Positions 16,912 to 24,506 of a stretch of DNA of 35,492 bases are shown one piece after another. Position 1 is the stretch's first letter, and each line of letters begins with the position of its first letter. A program made the position numbers and the translations under genes. The notes below the pieces were generated by a model. It worked only from the letters and a program-made list of their open reading frames with translations, was not told the DNA's origin and did not search any database. Source of the DNA: Bradyrhizobium sp. Ai1a-2 (GTDB taxonomy: Bacteria; Pseudomonadota; Alphaproteobacteria; Rhizobiales; Xanthobacteraceae); the NCBI RefSeq assembly GCF_000426245.1, contig NZ_AUEZ01000080.1, positions 1 to 35,492 of the forward strand, in the 5' to 3' direction.

Positions 16912-18138
16912 ATGTCAGTGCGAAAGCGAAAATGGGCCACCGCGAGCGGCGAAGCGCGCGAGGCATGGATCGTCGACTACAGCGACCACGAGGGCGATCG
17001 CTGCATCAAGACGTTTGCCAAGAAGCGGGACGCCGACGCCTTCGCGGCGATCGCTACGGTCGAGATCTCGCAGGGCATCCACACTCCGGCAAGCAAGACC
17101 ATTACGGTGGCCGAGGCCGGCGAGGATTGGATCAAAACCGCCGAGGCCAACCACCTCGAACGCACGACCATAGACGAATACCGCCGGCACCTCGACTTGC
17201 ACATCGTGCCGCGACTGGGGCGCACCAAACTGGCAGACCTGAGTGTTCCTATGGTCCGCGCCTTTGAAGACGCGCTGCTGGCAGATAAGCGCTCGCAATC
17301 TCTGGTTCGCAAAATCAGGGTCAGCCTTGGCTCGATCATCGCCGACGCCCAGGAACGCGGCCATGTCTCCCGCAATGTCGTGCGCGAGCTGCGGTCTCGG
17401 CGCAAGCGGGGCAAGGAGAAGCGTGCCGAACGCCGTCAGAAGGGCAAACTCCGGGTCGGCGCCGACATTCCAGCGCCGACCGAGATCCGGGCGCTGATCG
17501 AGGCCACCGAGGAGGGCCAGTTTCAAGCCCTGTTTCTCGTCGGCATATTCGTCGGCTTGCGCGCGAGCGAACTGCGCGGGCTACGGTGGGAGGACGTCGA
17601 CCTGAAAAAGCGCGAGCTCCATGTCGTGCAGCGCGCCAACATCCACGGCGACATCGGCTCGCCGAAGTCAGAAGCCGGGCACCGCACTGTGCCGATCACC
17701 CCGAAGCTTGCCGCCGTACTGACGAAATGGAAGCTCGCGAGCAAAAAGAGCGATCTGGGCGTGGTGTTCTCGACCCGGACCGGTGCCGTGCTTGATCACG
17801 CGAACCTGATGCAGCGCTCGTGGTGGCCGCTGCAACTCAAGGCCGGTGTCACCAAGCCGGTGTTGGACGAGAGCGGCAGGCCGAAGTGCGACGAAGATGG
17901 CCGGCCGATGGTGCAGGCCAAGTACAGCGGCTTGCACTGCTGGCGGCATTTCTTCGCGTCCTGGTGCATTAACCGCGTCGCCGACGGCGGGCTCGAATTG
18001 CCGGCCAAGGTGGTGCAGGCTCGGCTCGGGCACTCCTCGATCACCGTGACGATGGATACTTACGGCCATCTGTTCCCGGGCGGCGATGACAGCGAGAGGC
18101 TCGCAGATGCCGAAGGCAAATTGTGGGGACAGGGATGA
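16912..18138 (+). CDS. int: Tyrosine site-specific integrase
   Basis: 408 residues from ATG 16912, preceded by AAGGAG (16899-16904) at good spacing; an earlier in-frame ATG at 16810 lies inside the arm repeat and has no such site. An N-terminal arm-binding region is followed by a SAM-like core-binding domain (about 66-160) and the catalytic domain with R217 (GLRASE), K252, H342 and R345 (HCWRH), H374 (LGHSS) and nucleophile Y384 (MDTYGH). All catalytic residues are present, so it is probably active. It would recombine the tRNA-Gln att site. The stop overlaps the next gene (ATGA). Confidence 0.95.
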   Translation: MSVRKRKWATASGEAREAWIVDYSDHEGDRCIKTFAKKRDADAFAAIATVEISQGIHTPASKTITVAEAGEDWIKTAEANHLERTTIDEYRRHLDLHIVPRLGRTKLADLSVPMVRAFEDALLADKRSQSLVRKIRVSLGSIIADAQERGHVSRNVVRELRSRRKRGKEKRAERRQKGKLRVGADIPAPTEIRALIEATEEGQFQALFLVGIFVGLRASELRGLRWEDVDLKKRELHVVQRANIHGDIGSPKSEAGHRTVPITPKLAAVLTKWKLASKKSDLGVVFSTRTGAVLDHANLMQRSWWPLQLKAGVTKPVLDESGRPKCDEDGRPMVQAKYSGLHCWRHFFASWCINRVADGGLELPAKVVQARLGHSSITVTMDTYGHLFPGGDDSERLADAEGKLWGQG

Positions 18139-18596
18139 CGAAGCAGGACCTGTCCAGCTTGCCGGTTGCCGTGCAATTTATAACCGATACCGGCGAGGCA
18201 TCGCTCAAAACGCATGGGCCCCATGGGCTCCCTGACCGGGAGGCCCTGCAATGGGCTGTGCTGCGGCTGCCCTCTGCTGCGGCAGAGGTGGCTGCGGCGA
18301 CGACCAACGAGGAACGCGAGCGGGCGCTGGCGAAGGCATTGCTCTACGCATTCGCGATAGGTTCGTATGGCACGCGGTCGGATAACACCAAGTATGTAAG
18401 CACCGCCGGCGGCCGCACCGGAAAGGGAAAGCGTATAGCCGAGCGCAACCGCATCGCCGACAGCATCTTGCAGGCATCGCCGAACACGCCTGTGAAGCAA
18501 TTGCAGCCAGAAATCGCCGCAGAGTTCAAGCGCCTTGGGCTAGGCGCGGCGAGTAAGACCTATCTCTACGAACGCCGGGGAAGTTTCCGTCTCTGA
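18135..18596 (+). CDS. Unknown island protein coupled to integrase
   Basis: 153 residues from ATG 18135, which overlaps the integrase stop (ATGA). Not recognised. The N-terminal half is mixed; the C-terminal half is basic and looks DNA-binding (RIAERNRIADSILQ, then VKQLQPEIAAEFKRLGLG). Translational coupling to int suggests a role in integration or its control, but that is only positional. A hairpin overlaps its stop codon. Confidence 0.7.
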   Translation: MTKQDLSSLPVAVQFITDTGEASLKTHGPHGLPDREALQWAVLRLPSAAAEVAAATTNEERERALAKALLYAFAIGSYGTRSDNTKYVSTAGGRTGKGKRIAERNRIADSILQASPNTPVKQLQPEIAAEFKRLGLGAASKTYLYERRGSFRL

Positions 18597-18619
18597 CAGA
18601 GGCGGAATCTGAGTTGTTT
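18585..18619 (+). terminator. Hairpin with downstream T-rich tract after the int operon
   Basis: Stem TTCCGTCTC (18585-18593) with GAGGCGGAA (18599-18607), nine pairs including one G-U, loop TGACA; TTGTTTT ends 12 bases later at 18619. It overlaps the stop of the preceding gene. The T tract is displaced, so intrinsic termination may be weak. Confidence 0.45.
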
Positions 18620-18661
18620 TCTCCGTAGCAAATCTGACTATTGAAGAGACCGGCGAAACAA

Positions 18662-18700
18662 GCCGGAGCACTTCCGTTCTCCGGCAACCACAGACCGGAG
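18662..18700 (+). promoter_or_regulatory. Two mutually exclusive hairpins, one hiding a ribosome site
   Basis: CTCCGGC (18679-18685) can pair with GCCGGAG upstream (18662-18668), while CTCCGG (18679-18684) can pair with CCGGAG downstream (18695-18700). The downstream arm contains the GGAG ribosome site of the gene at 18708. Each loop is 10 bases. This is the geometry of a translational switch; it could equally be a protein site with repeated CCGG half-sites. Confidence 0.4.
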
Positions 18701-18707
18701 AATTAGA

Positions 18708-18953
18708 ATGCCAACCATCAAATTACACAATCGGGAATACGACCTGCACGCGCCCGTGCGTGGCGCGGAGGTGATCGGCGCGATTCGCGGCACCTGTGCA
18801 CGCGAGACGTACCACGCCGCCGAGGCCGGCAAATTCAAGTTTCGGAAAGACGGAAAAATGCTCGTCAGCACGCCGTATGAGATCCTGTTGCCGCTTCTCG
18901 GCGACGAGGGAATTCAGCGCCTGATCGTAGCTGCCGGCAGGAGCGCGGCGTGA
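18708..18953 (+). CDS. Small protein, possible excisionase-like DNA-binding factor
   Basis: 81 residues from ATG 18708 with GGAG at 18697-18700. Not confidently recognised. The middle, TYHAAEAGKFKFRKDGKMLV, is reminiscent of the recognition helix and wing of excisionase/HTH_17 proteins, which have a helix, a turn and a basic strand pair. Its location after int would suit a directionality factor, but this is weak. Its stop overlaps the GTG of the 28-residue ORF. Confidence 0.65.
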   Translation: MPTIKLHNREYDLHAPVRGAEVIGAIRGTCARETYHAAEAGKFKFRKDGKMLVSTPYEILLPLLGDEGIQRLIVAAGRSAA

Positions 18954-19036
18954 GCGCGATCGAGAAGCCGACAGACATCTCCGCGCAGTACGCGCCGTCT
19001 GGCCGCGGCGACCTCGACGACGACATTCCGTTCTGA
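18950..19036 (+). CDS. 28-residue ORF ending in the SSB C-terminal tip motif
   Basis: GTG start with AGGAG (18939-18943) at 6-base spacing, overlapping the previous stop (GTGA). The peptide runs from SAIEKPTDIS to DLDDDIPF and stops. DDDIPF at a free C-terminus is the conserved tip with which bacterial single-strand DNA-binding protein docks its partners (PriA, RecO, RecQ, exonuclease I, DNA polymerase chi). There is no DNA-binding fold, so this would be a tip without an SSB. A truncated relic of an ssb gene is the alternative. It precedes the replication genes. Confidence 0.6.
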   Translation: MSAIEKPTDISAQYAPSGRGDLDDDIPF

Positions 19037-19108
19037 TCGATCCGAGCGGAGACAGCAGAGTGCAGTACAGCACCCATTAACGCGGGTTCGGGCCGCCAGT
19101 CAAAGCAA

Positions 19109-19132
19109 AACCGCCAGCGCGAACTGGCGGTT
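19109..19132. terminator. Nine-bp hairpin between early and replication modules
   Basis: Perfect stem AACCGCCAG (19109-19117) and CTGGCGGTT (19124-19132), loop CGCGAA. On the plus strand no T-run follows; on the minus strand TTTTGCTTTG does. No minus-strand gene ends here, so the function is uncertain. Confidence 0.4.
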
Positions 19133-19227
19133 CTGGGCAGCAAATCAATTCCGGTACGATCGTTTGTACACAAATGACCTGAGTTGTCAAGTGTTTGCTG
19201 CCTCCAATCTATTTTGGAGGGCACAAA

Positions 19228-20181
19228 GTGCTCACGTTACGAACAATCGCAACCGCGCTCGGCGGTGAAATTTCTGGGCGCCAGGTGGTGGCACCTGGGC
19301 CAGGACACACGTCGCAGGACCGCTCACTATCGGTCACCATATCCAACGCTGCGCCGGACGGATTCCTATGTCACAGCCACGCCAACGACGACTGGCGCGC
19401 TTGCCGCGACTATGTGCGACACAAGCTAGGCCTGCCTGATTGGGAGCCGGGGGACGAACAGCGGCGCACGATCCCGCCTGCGTTCGCGGGAAAATGGGAT
19501 TTAGCAGCAGTCGATAAAGAGGCTGACGAAATGAGGCGTACCGAGGAAGACCTGGAGCGGATCAAGCGAGCGCAACGCCTATGGAACGAAGGCGTCGACC
19601 CGCGCGGCACGGCGGCCGAGCAATACCTACACTCGCGAGCGCTGACGCTGCACGATGACCTCGCGGGATCCGTTCTGCGCTTCCACCCGCGGACACCATG
19701 GCGGAACGAGGACACCGGCAACACCGATCGCATTCCGTGCCTGATCGCGGCATTCCGATCGATCGACGACGACATCATCACCGCGGTGCATCGCATCCGG
19801 GTCGATATGCCCGGGCGATGGCCAAAGACTAAGCGGCGCATGCTCGGCGTTGTCCATCGCAGCGCCGTTAAGCTAGCTCCAGCGGGCGAAAAGCTAATGA
19901 TAGCCGAGGGGTTGGAGACGGCAATGACACCGCGCGAGGCCGGCATGGGTTTCCCCTGCTGGGCGGTCGGCAGTGTCGGCGCCGTTTCATTCTTCCCGGT
20001 GCTGCCCCACGTCAAGAAACTCGTGATCGCAGTCGAGGCGGGCGAAGCCAGCACACGTTGCACCAAGCTATGCCGCCGCCGTTGGCACAGCGCAGGACGC
20101 ACAACCTCAACACTCCGCTCAACCATCGGAAGCGATCTCAATGACGCGCTGATGACCCGTAAATTGGAAGCGGCGCAATGA
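19228..20181 (+). CDS. Toprim-domain primase-like replication protein
   Basis: 317 residues from GTG 19228, preceded by GGAGG (19216-19220); a TTG at 19195 is in frame but lacks a site. The N-terminal part (about 1-65) resembles the start of phage or plasmid DUF7146/primase proteins, with a CHSHANDDW remnant of a zinc-binding region. The C-terminal Toprim fold shows MIAEGLETAM (E227) and, where DxD-type residues are expected, VIAVEAGEAS (E270), then SDLNDAL. Probably makes primers for element replication with the ATPase encoded next (ATGA overlap). Confidence 0.8.
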   Translation: MLTLRTIATALGGEISGRQVVAPGPGHTSQDRSLSVTISNAAPDGFLCHSHANDDWRACRDYVRHKLGLPDWEPGDEQRRTIPPAFAGKWDLAAVDKEADEMRRTEEDLERIKRAQRLWNEGVDPRGTAAEQYLHSRALTLHDDLAGSVLRFHPRTPWRNEDTGNTDRIPCLIAAFRSIDDDIITAVHRIRVDMPGRWPKTKRRMLGVVHRSAVKLAPAGEKLMIAEGLETAMTPREAGMGFPCWAVGSVGAVSFFPVLPHVKKLVIAVEAGEASTRCTKLCRRRWHSAGRTTSTLRSTIGSDLNDALMTRKLEAAQ

Positions 20182-21371
20182 AAGAATACATCGTGGAAGA
20201 CGACGCCAGAGACACGCCGTCGATCGTGCCGGATGCGCCCCAGCCGATCAATGCAACACCGTGGGTATGGCGCGACCCCGCAACGATCCCGCCGCGCGAA
20301 CTGCTCTACAGCAGGCACTACATACGCAAGTTTGTCTCGGCTGGCTTTGGCGCACCGGGCGGCGGCAAGTCATCAAGGCGCATGGTCGAAACTCTGGCGA
20401 TGACCAGTTGCCGCGCTCTGCTCGGTATAGAACCGGTCAAAAAGCTCAGGGTCTGGTACTGGAACGGCGAGGACCCATCGGAGGAAACGGACCGCAGATT
20501 CGCGGCTGCATGCCTCCACTACGGAATCAAGCCAGATGAAATAGATGGCTACCTGTTCGCAGATAGCGGCAGGTCGACGCCGATCGTCATTGCCCAGCAG
20601 GCCAAGACGGGAACCATGATCGCCACCCCGGTTGTGGACGAGCTCAAGAAGGCCATCAGAGACCGCGGCATAGATGTCATGATCTTGGATCCATTCGTGT
20701 CGTGCCATCGTGTCGCAGAAAACGATAATCCCGCCATCGATGCCGTAGTCAAGAAGCTCGCCGAGATCGCGGACGAAACCGGCTGTAGCATCAACCTGGA
20801 GCACCATATCCGCAAAACCAACGGGAACGAGGCCACGGTCGATGACGGCCGTGGCGCCAGCTCACTAGTGGGTGCCGCCCGAAGCATTGAGGTTTTGAAC
20901 AAGATGACGCCGGCCGAAGCCGAAAAACTCGGCATAGACCATCACTGGCGCTATTTCTCCGTCGATGACGGCAAGGCCAACATGTCACCACTGGGCGAGC
21001 GCAAATGGTTCAAGCTCGCATCCGTAAGCTTAGGCAACCGCACCGACCTTTATCCGGAAGGCGATAGCGTCGGAGTAGTGACCACATGGAAACCGCCCAA
21101 CCATCTCGACGGGGTGACCGGGGCAGACTTCGACAACGCCGCGAGGGAAATCCGACCCGGGAACTGGAAAGAGAACATCCAGGCCAAGGACTGGGTCGGG
21201 AAACCGATCGCCAAAGCGCTGAAACTGAACCTAACCGTCAAGGCGGATAAGGCCAAGGTCCGGGGACTGATCGACGCATGGGTTAAAGCCGGCAGCCTAG
21301 TCGTTGTAGAGGAGAAGGACCCGGAGCGCCGCGAAAGGAAGAAGTTCGTCAGGGTGACGGCCGATGAGTGA
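20178..21371 (+). CDS. RepA-like AAA/RecA-fold replicative ATPase
   Basis: 397 residues. Walker A GAPGGGKSS (about 58-66), Walker B VMILDPF (D171), and a later motif with paired His (NLEHHIRK) match the AAA_25/RepA hexameric helicase family of plasmids and phages. The C-terminal 100 residues look like a winged-helix region (VKADKAKVRGLIDAWVKAGSLVVVEE), perhaps for DNA binding. The start overlaps the primase-like gene stop by 4 bp. Together they form a minimal replication module, so the island may replicate after excision. Confidence 0.88.
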   Translation: MKEYIVEDDARDTPSIVPDAPQPINATPWVWRDPATIPPRELLYSRHYIRKFVSAGFGAPGGGKSSRRMVETLAMTSCRALLGIEPVKKLRVWYWNGEDPSEETDRRFAAACLHYGIKPDEIDGYLFADSGRSTPIVIAQQAKTGTMIATPVVDELKKAIRDRGIDVMILDPFVSCHRVAENDNPAIDAVVKKLAEIADETGCSINLEHHIRKTNGNEATVDDGRGASSLVGAARSIEVLNKMTPAEAEKLGIDHHWRYFSVDDGKANMSPLGERKWFKLASVSLGNRTDLYPEGDSVGVVTTWKPPNHLDGVTGADFDNAAREIRPGNWKENIQAKDWVGKPIAKALKLNLTVKADKAKVRGLIDAWVKAGSLVVVEEKDPERRERKKFVRVTADE

Positions 21372-21729
21372 TTTTGCACCGCTGCTCAACTTCGTCGAAA
21401 GCATCAAGGCCACCAGCCTGCCCAACCTGATAAACCGCCCAGCCTCGACGGGTTTGCACTGCCCAGCCCTACCCCACACCCCTTATGGGGTGGTGGTGGG
21501 GCAGGGACTGGGACGGCGAAAGTGCCCAACCTGCCCAACCTTGCCCAACCACGAGGTTGTGCAGTGGGGCACGGGCGAAGAGACCCACTCCTCGTCACGG
21601 CTTCGTGGTCGCGGCACCAGCAAGAAGCTGAACAGCACCCTCGAGGCGAAAGGCTTCCCAAGGCATCGGACCAGGGCCGCGAAGGGCCTGCTCGGGCTGC
21701 GGGTGTTGCTCAGCTATGAGCAGAATTGA
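21364..21729 (+). CDS. Uncertain small ORF over the repeat region
   Basis: 121 residues; ATG 21364 overlaps the RepA-like gene stop by 8 bp. No recognised domain. The product contains PNL, CPTCPTLPN repeats that merely translate the TGCCCAACC DNA repeats below it, and a basic C-terminus (RHRTRAAKGLLGLRV) that could be a small DNA-binding helix. It may be a real gene with an origin embedded in it, or only an open frame created by the repeats. Confidence 0.4.
   Translation: MSDFAPLLNFVESIKATSLPNLINRPASTGLHCPALPHTPYGVVVGQGLGRRKCPTCPTLPNHEVVQWGTGEETHSSSRLRGRGTSKKLNSTLEAKGFPRHRTRAAKGLLGLRVLLSYEQN
21419..21550. repeat. Four TGCCCAACC repeats; candidate replication iterons
   Basis: Copies at 21419-21427, 21523-21531, 21532-21540 and 21542-21550, the last three nearly head to tail; a near copy (TGCCCAGCC) is at 21460-21468. 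They lie just after the RepA-like gene. Clustered short direct repeats beside a replication gene suggest initiator binding sites. Confidence 0.45.
21462..21512. repeat. Large bulged hairpin, about 20 base pairs
   Basis: Four stacked stems: 21462-21466 with 21508-21512, 21467-21470 with 21503-21506, 21472-21476 with 21497-21501, and 21477-21482 with 21487-21492, loop TTAT. It is within the iteron-like stretch and could be a single-strand initiation hairpin or a transcription terminator lacking a T-run. Confidence 0.45.
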
Positions 21730-21733
21730 GCCG

Positions 21734-21823
21734 GGTGACCGAAATGACCGTTCCCCTGTTAATGGACGTCAGACGCGCGCACCCATGACGTCGGAAAACG
21801 GAGGCTCGGTCACTTCGGTCACC
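21734..21823. repeat. 17-bp inverted repeat built from TGACCG units
   Basis: Left arm 21734-21750 (GGTGACCGAAATGACCG) and right arm 21807-21823 match as inverted copies at 16 of 17 bases, 56 bp apart. Each arm holds two TGACCG-type units 9 bp apart. It lies in the roughly 500-bp gene-free stretch 21730-22229 between replication and packaging genes, and is a candidate origin or regulator site. A further CTTCGTGRTCGCGG repeat occurs at about 21600 and 21943. Confidence 0.5.
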
Positions 21824-22044
21824 GCTGGATTGGAGAGGGGAAGCTGGGACGCTCCTCACGCCCCCGTGAAGACGACATATTTTCTCCCGCGTCGCCACCT
21901 CGATTTTTCGACACTGCCCCGCCACGCCACACCAACAACACGCCTTCGTGATCGCGGAACATCTCCACGTCCCCCCGCGGTTCCGTGCTTGCGGCCCTCG
22001 CCGGCATTGAAGGACGGTCGTCATGTAACGACGGCTTGCTGAAT

Positions 22045-22112
22045 GCGACATGGACGCGACATGAACTAGTAATATCCTGTAATTACTGGGAAAATATCGT
22101 GACAAACGGATA
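22045..22112. promoter_or_regulatory. Internal copy of the left-end motif set
   Basis: Two inverted-orientation ATGTCGC heptamers (as GCGACAT, 22045-22051 and 22056-22062, 11 bp register), then ACTAGTAATA (22065-22074) and TGACAAACGGATA (22100-22112). The same elements precede the integrase gene, where the last two are 11 bp closer. AGTAAT/ATTACT (22068-22073, 22082-22087) adds a short dyad. Probably the control region of the packaging and tail genes. Confidence 0.45.
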
Positions 22113-22229
22113 TAAAATCTCATTGTCAGCACCTACGTCTTACGGCATATTTCATGTGCGGAATGCGACGCGGTTGGGTGATTCGCGCCGCGGTGGATTT
22201 CCGCAGGTAATGAGAGAGGGTCGAGCCCG

Positions 22230-22832
22230 GTGAGCAAGCGTCGTCCGCGATGCATGGTATGCCGCTCCGTCGATCGGGCGCGCATTGAGCTGCTCAAGGC
22301 TGGTGGCGCTTCGAGCGCCAGCTTGGCGAAGAAGTTCGACGTCAGCGAAGACGCAATTCAGAGACATTGGAAGTCTCACGTCTCAAATGAGAGCAAGAGC
22401 ACATTTCTTGCCGGCCCGGGCGCACTAGAAACGTGGGCGCAGAAAGCCGGCGCGGAGTCTGACTCCATACTCGACTATCTCCGGTTGCTACGCACATCCC
22501 TAACCGCTCAGCTCACGGCCTGTTCCGACGCCGGCGATACCAATGGTGTAGCGACCGTCAGTCACGCTCTCACCAAAGTGCTCGCGGCCATCGGCAAGGT
22601 CACCGGCGAGGTCAGCACGCTGTCGTCACTGACGGTCAACCAGAATATCAACCTGGCCGAAAGCGCCGACTTCATGAAGGCGCAGCGCGCCATCCTCAAG
22701 GCCCTTCAGGCGCACCCTGCGGCCCGCGCAGACGTGGTGAAGGCACTGCAGGCCCTCGATCTGGCCGACGCACCGGTGGCCTCGCCTGGTCATCCACAGG
22801 GCCGCCTCATCGAGCTGAGGCCGAACCCGTGA
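22230..22832 (+). CDS. Putative terminase small subunit
   Basis: 200 residues from GTG 22230. The N-terminus has a CMVC pair followed by a helix-turn-helix (SSASLAKKFDVSEDAIQRHW, about 29-48) and a helical C-terminal half, a layout compatible with small terminase subunits that recognise pac/cos DNA. It lies immediately upstream of the large terminase genes, which is the main support. The TGA stop overlaps the next ATG (TGATG). It could instead be a transcription factor for the late genes. Confidence 0.6.
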   Translation: MSKRRPRCMVCRSVDRARIELLKAGGASSASLAKKFDVSEDAIQRHWKSHVSNESKSTFLAGPGALETWAQKAGAESDSILDYLRLLRTSLTAQLTACSDAGDTNGVATVSHALTKVLAAIGKVTGEVSTLSSLTVNQNINLAESADFMKAQRAILKALQAHPAARADVVKALQALDLADAPVASPGHPQGRLIELRPNP

Positions 22833-23071
22833 TGAACAAGCTGCTTGGCGACCTGCACCGCTTCATTGAGGCCCGCCGGAGGTCGATCCCTGCGGGTGTA
22901 CACCCCGCAGCACGTGCCACGATCGACGGATGGTGCGTGGACATGCTGGCTGCCGTCGAGGAGATCGACCGGCTCGACCGGATGGTTGGGCAGAAGATCT
23001 CCAACGAGACCTTCGCGGTCCTGGCTCGGTCTCTCGCTGATGCGCTCGAGCGGGGCACTGTCGATGTCTAG
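22832..23071 (+). CDS. Small unknown protein between terminase genes
   Basis: 79 residues from ATG 22832, overlapping the preceding stop; a GTG one codon earlier is possible. Mostly helical and amphipathic (LLGDLHRFIEARRR, then MLAAVEEIDRLDRMVGQ), with no recognised domain. The stop overlaps the large terminase start by 8 bp. It may be an accessory of the packaging motor. Confidence 0.7.
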   Translation: MNKLLGDLHRFIEARRRSIPAGVHPAARATIDGWCVDMLAAVEEIDRLDRMVGQKISNETFAVLARSLADALERGTVDV

Positions 23072-23819
23072 CCTTGTGCGCCGCCTCACCCACGCCCTCG
23101 ACCCGGTCCTGTTCGCCCGGGCTTGCGGCATCGACCCAGATGCCATGCAGCAGCGCCTGCTGAGCAGCACGAGCCGGAAGGTGCTGCTCAACTGTTGTCG
23201 ACAGTGGGGCAAATCTACAACGGCCGCGTTGTTGTCGCTGCACGAGGCGCTGCATAATGCACCGGCGACGATCATTTTGATCTCGCCCTCCCAGCCTCAA
23301 TCGACCGAATTGTTCCGAAAGGTCCACGGCTTCTGGCAGCAGCTCGATGGCGCGCCCCGTGCTGAGCAGGAATCCTTGACCCGCATGAGCCTCGACAACG
23401 GCTCGCGCATTATCAGCTTGCCCGGCTCGGAGAAGTCTGCCCGTGGCTACACGGCCCACCTGATCGTTGTCGACGAGGCTGCCCGCGTTCCTGACGAGCT
23501 GATGGTGGCAATCAGACCGACGCTGGCGACGACTGGCGGCAGGATCATCGCCATGAGCACGCCCAAGGGCCGGCGTGGCTGGTTTTTCGAGAATTGGAAT
23601 ACGGGCGAGGACTGGGAGCGCATCTCGGTCAAGGCGGCCGAGTGCCCCCGCATCGCTCCAGAGTACTTGGCTGATGAGTTGCGGGATCTTGGCCCGCTCC
23701 GTTTCTCGGAAGAATTCGAGTGCCAGTTCATCGACTCCGACACCTCGGCCTTTATGAGCTCTCTGATCCAGCAGGCTCTGACCGATGAATTCGAACCCTT
23801 TCTGCACGATCGGAGATAG
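23064..23819 (+). CDS. Terminase large subunit, ATPase half (ends at in-frame UAG)
   Basis: 251 residues from ATG 23064 (MSSLVRRLTH); the longer frame upstream shadows the previous gene. Terminase ATPase motifs: Walker A CCRQWGKSTT (about 44-53), Walker B LIVVDEAAR (D137, E138) and coupling motif MSTPKGRRG. The sequence reaches the usual inter-domain linker (QFIDSDTSAF) and stops at TAG 23817-23819; the nuclease domain continues in the same frame. The motor half powers DNA translocation into a capsid. Either a natural two-chain terminase, a nonsense allele, or a UAG read-through. Confidence 0.85.
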   Translation: MSSLVRRLTHALDPVLFARACGIDPDAMQQRLLSSTSRKVLLNCCRQWGKSTTAALLSLHEALHNAPATIILISPSQPQSTELFRKVHGFWQQLDGAPRAEQESLTRMSLDNGSRIISLPGSEKSARGYTAHLIVVDEAARVPDELMVAIRPTLATTGGRIIAMSTPKGRRGWFFENWNTGEDWERISVKAAECPRIAPEYLADELRDLGPLRFSEEFECQFIDSDTSAFMSSLIQQALTDEFEPFLHDRR

Positions 23820-23822
23820 TTG

Positions 23823-24488
23823 ATGCTGTCAGATAACAACGCGTTCCCCCAGCGTGTCGAGGAGACGAACAAGTTCTTCATGGGCGTCGACCTCGGCCAG
23901 ACGAACGATTCGACGGCGATCGTTGTCGTCAAGCGCACTACCGAAAAGGTTTGGTTCGGAGATCCGAAAAACCCGCGCAGCCATGTCCGGCCAGAAGTTT
24001 TTCGTGTTGGCTTCATCGAGCGCGTGCCGCTTCAGACGACATATCCGGCGATCGTGACCCGCGTCACCCGATTGCTTCAGATGGGTGTATGGGCCGGCAA
24101 CATTTCGCTGGCAATTGACAAGACGGGCTGCGGTGCACCGGTCTTTGACATGTTCCTCAACTGCGGCGTCAAGCCGAAGGGCGTGCTCATCACGAGCGGC
24201 GACAAGGAGAGCATGGACAACTGGACGCACAAGGTGCCGAAAATGTTGCTCATCTCGAGGTTGCAGGCACTGCTGCACGAGAACCGGCTTCTGATCCAGA
24301 AGGATCTTCCCGAGGCGGCAACGCTCGTCCGCGAGTTGAGCGACTTTCGCGTCAACTACACCGACACCGGGCGGATGCAGTTCGGCGCCCGCGAGGGGCA
24401 GCATGACGACCTGGTCTTGGCGCTCGCAATCGCTGTCTGGGACGCATCGAAACTGTCGCCGCCACCGGCGGTATTCGGAAATTGGTGA
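23823..24488 (+). CDS. Terminase large subunit, nuclease half
   Basis: 221 residues from ATG 23823, in the same frame as the ATPase half and separated from it by TAG plus TTG. GGAG (23812-23815), inside the last codons of the ATPase ORF, stands 7 bases before this ATG. The RNase H-like nuclease core is visible: GVDLGQTNDSTAI (D23), AIDKTG, and the C-terminal GQHDDLVLALAIAVWD acidic pair. It cuts packaged DNA. Both halves together give about 474 residues, a normal full terminase length. A function as a separate chain is plausible but unproven. Confidence 0.75.
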   Translation: MLSDNNAFPQRVEETNKFFMGVDLGQTNDSTAIVVVKRTTEKVWFGDPKNPRSHVRPEVFRVGFIERVPLQTTYPAIVTRVTRLLQMGVWAGNISLAIDKTGCGAPVFDMFLNCGVKPKGVLITSGDKESMDNWTHKVPKMLLISRLQALLHENRLLIQKDLPEAATLVRELSDFRVNYTDTGRMQFGAREGQHDDLVLALAIAVWDASKLSPPPAVFGNW

Positions 24489-24506
24489 AACATAGGGAGA
24501 ATGAAA

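Noticed and set aside
22845..23063. N-terminal extension of the terminase ATPase ORF to 22845
   Set aside because: Would overlap the 79-residue gene entirely; extension is Ser/Arg-rich shadow; ATG 23064 fits domain start.
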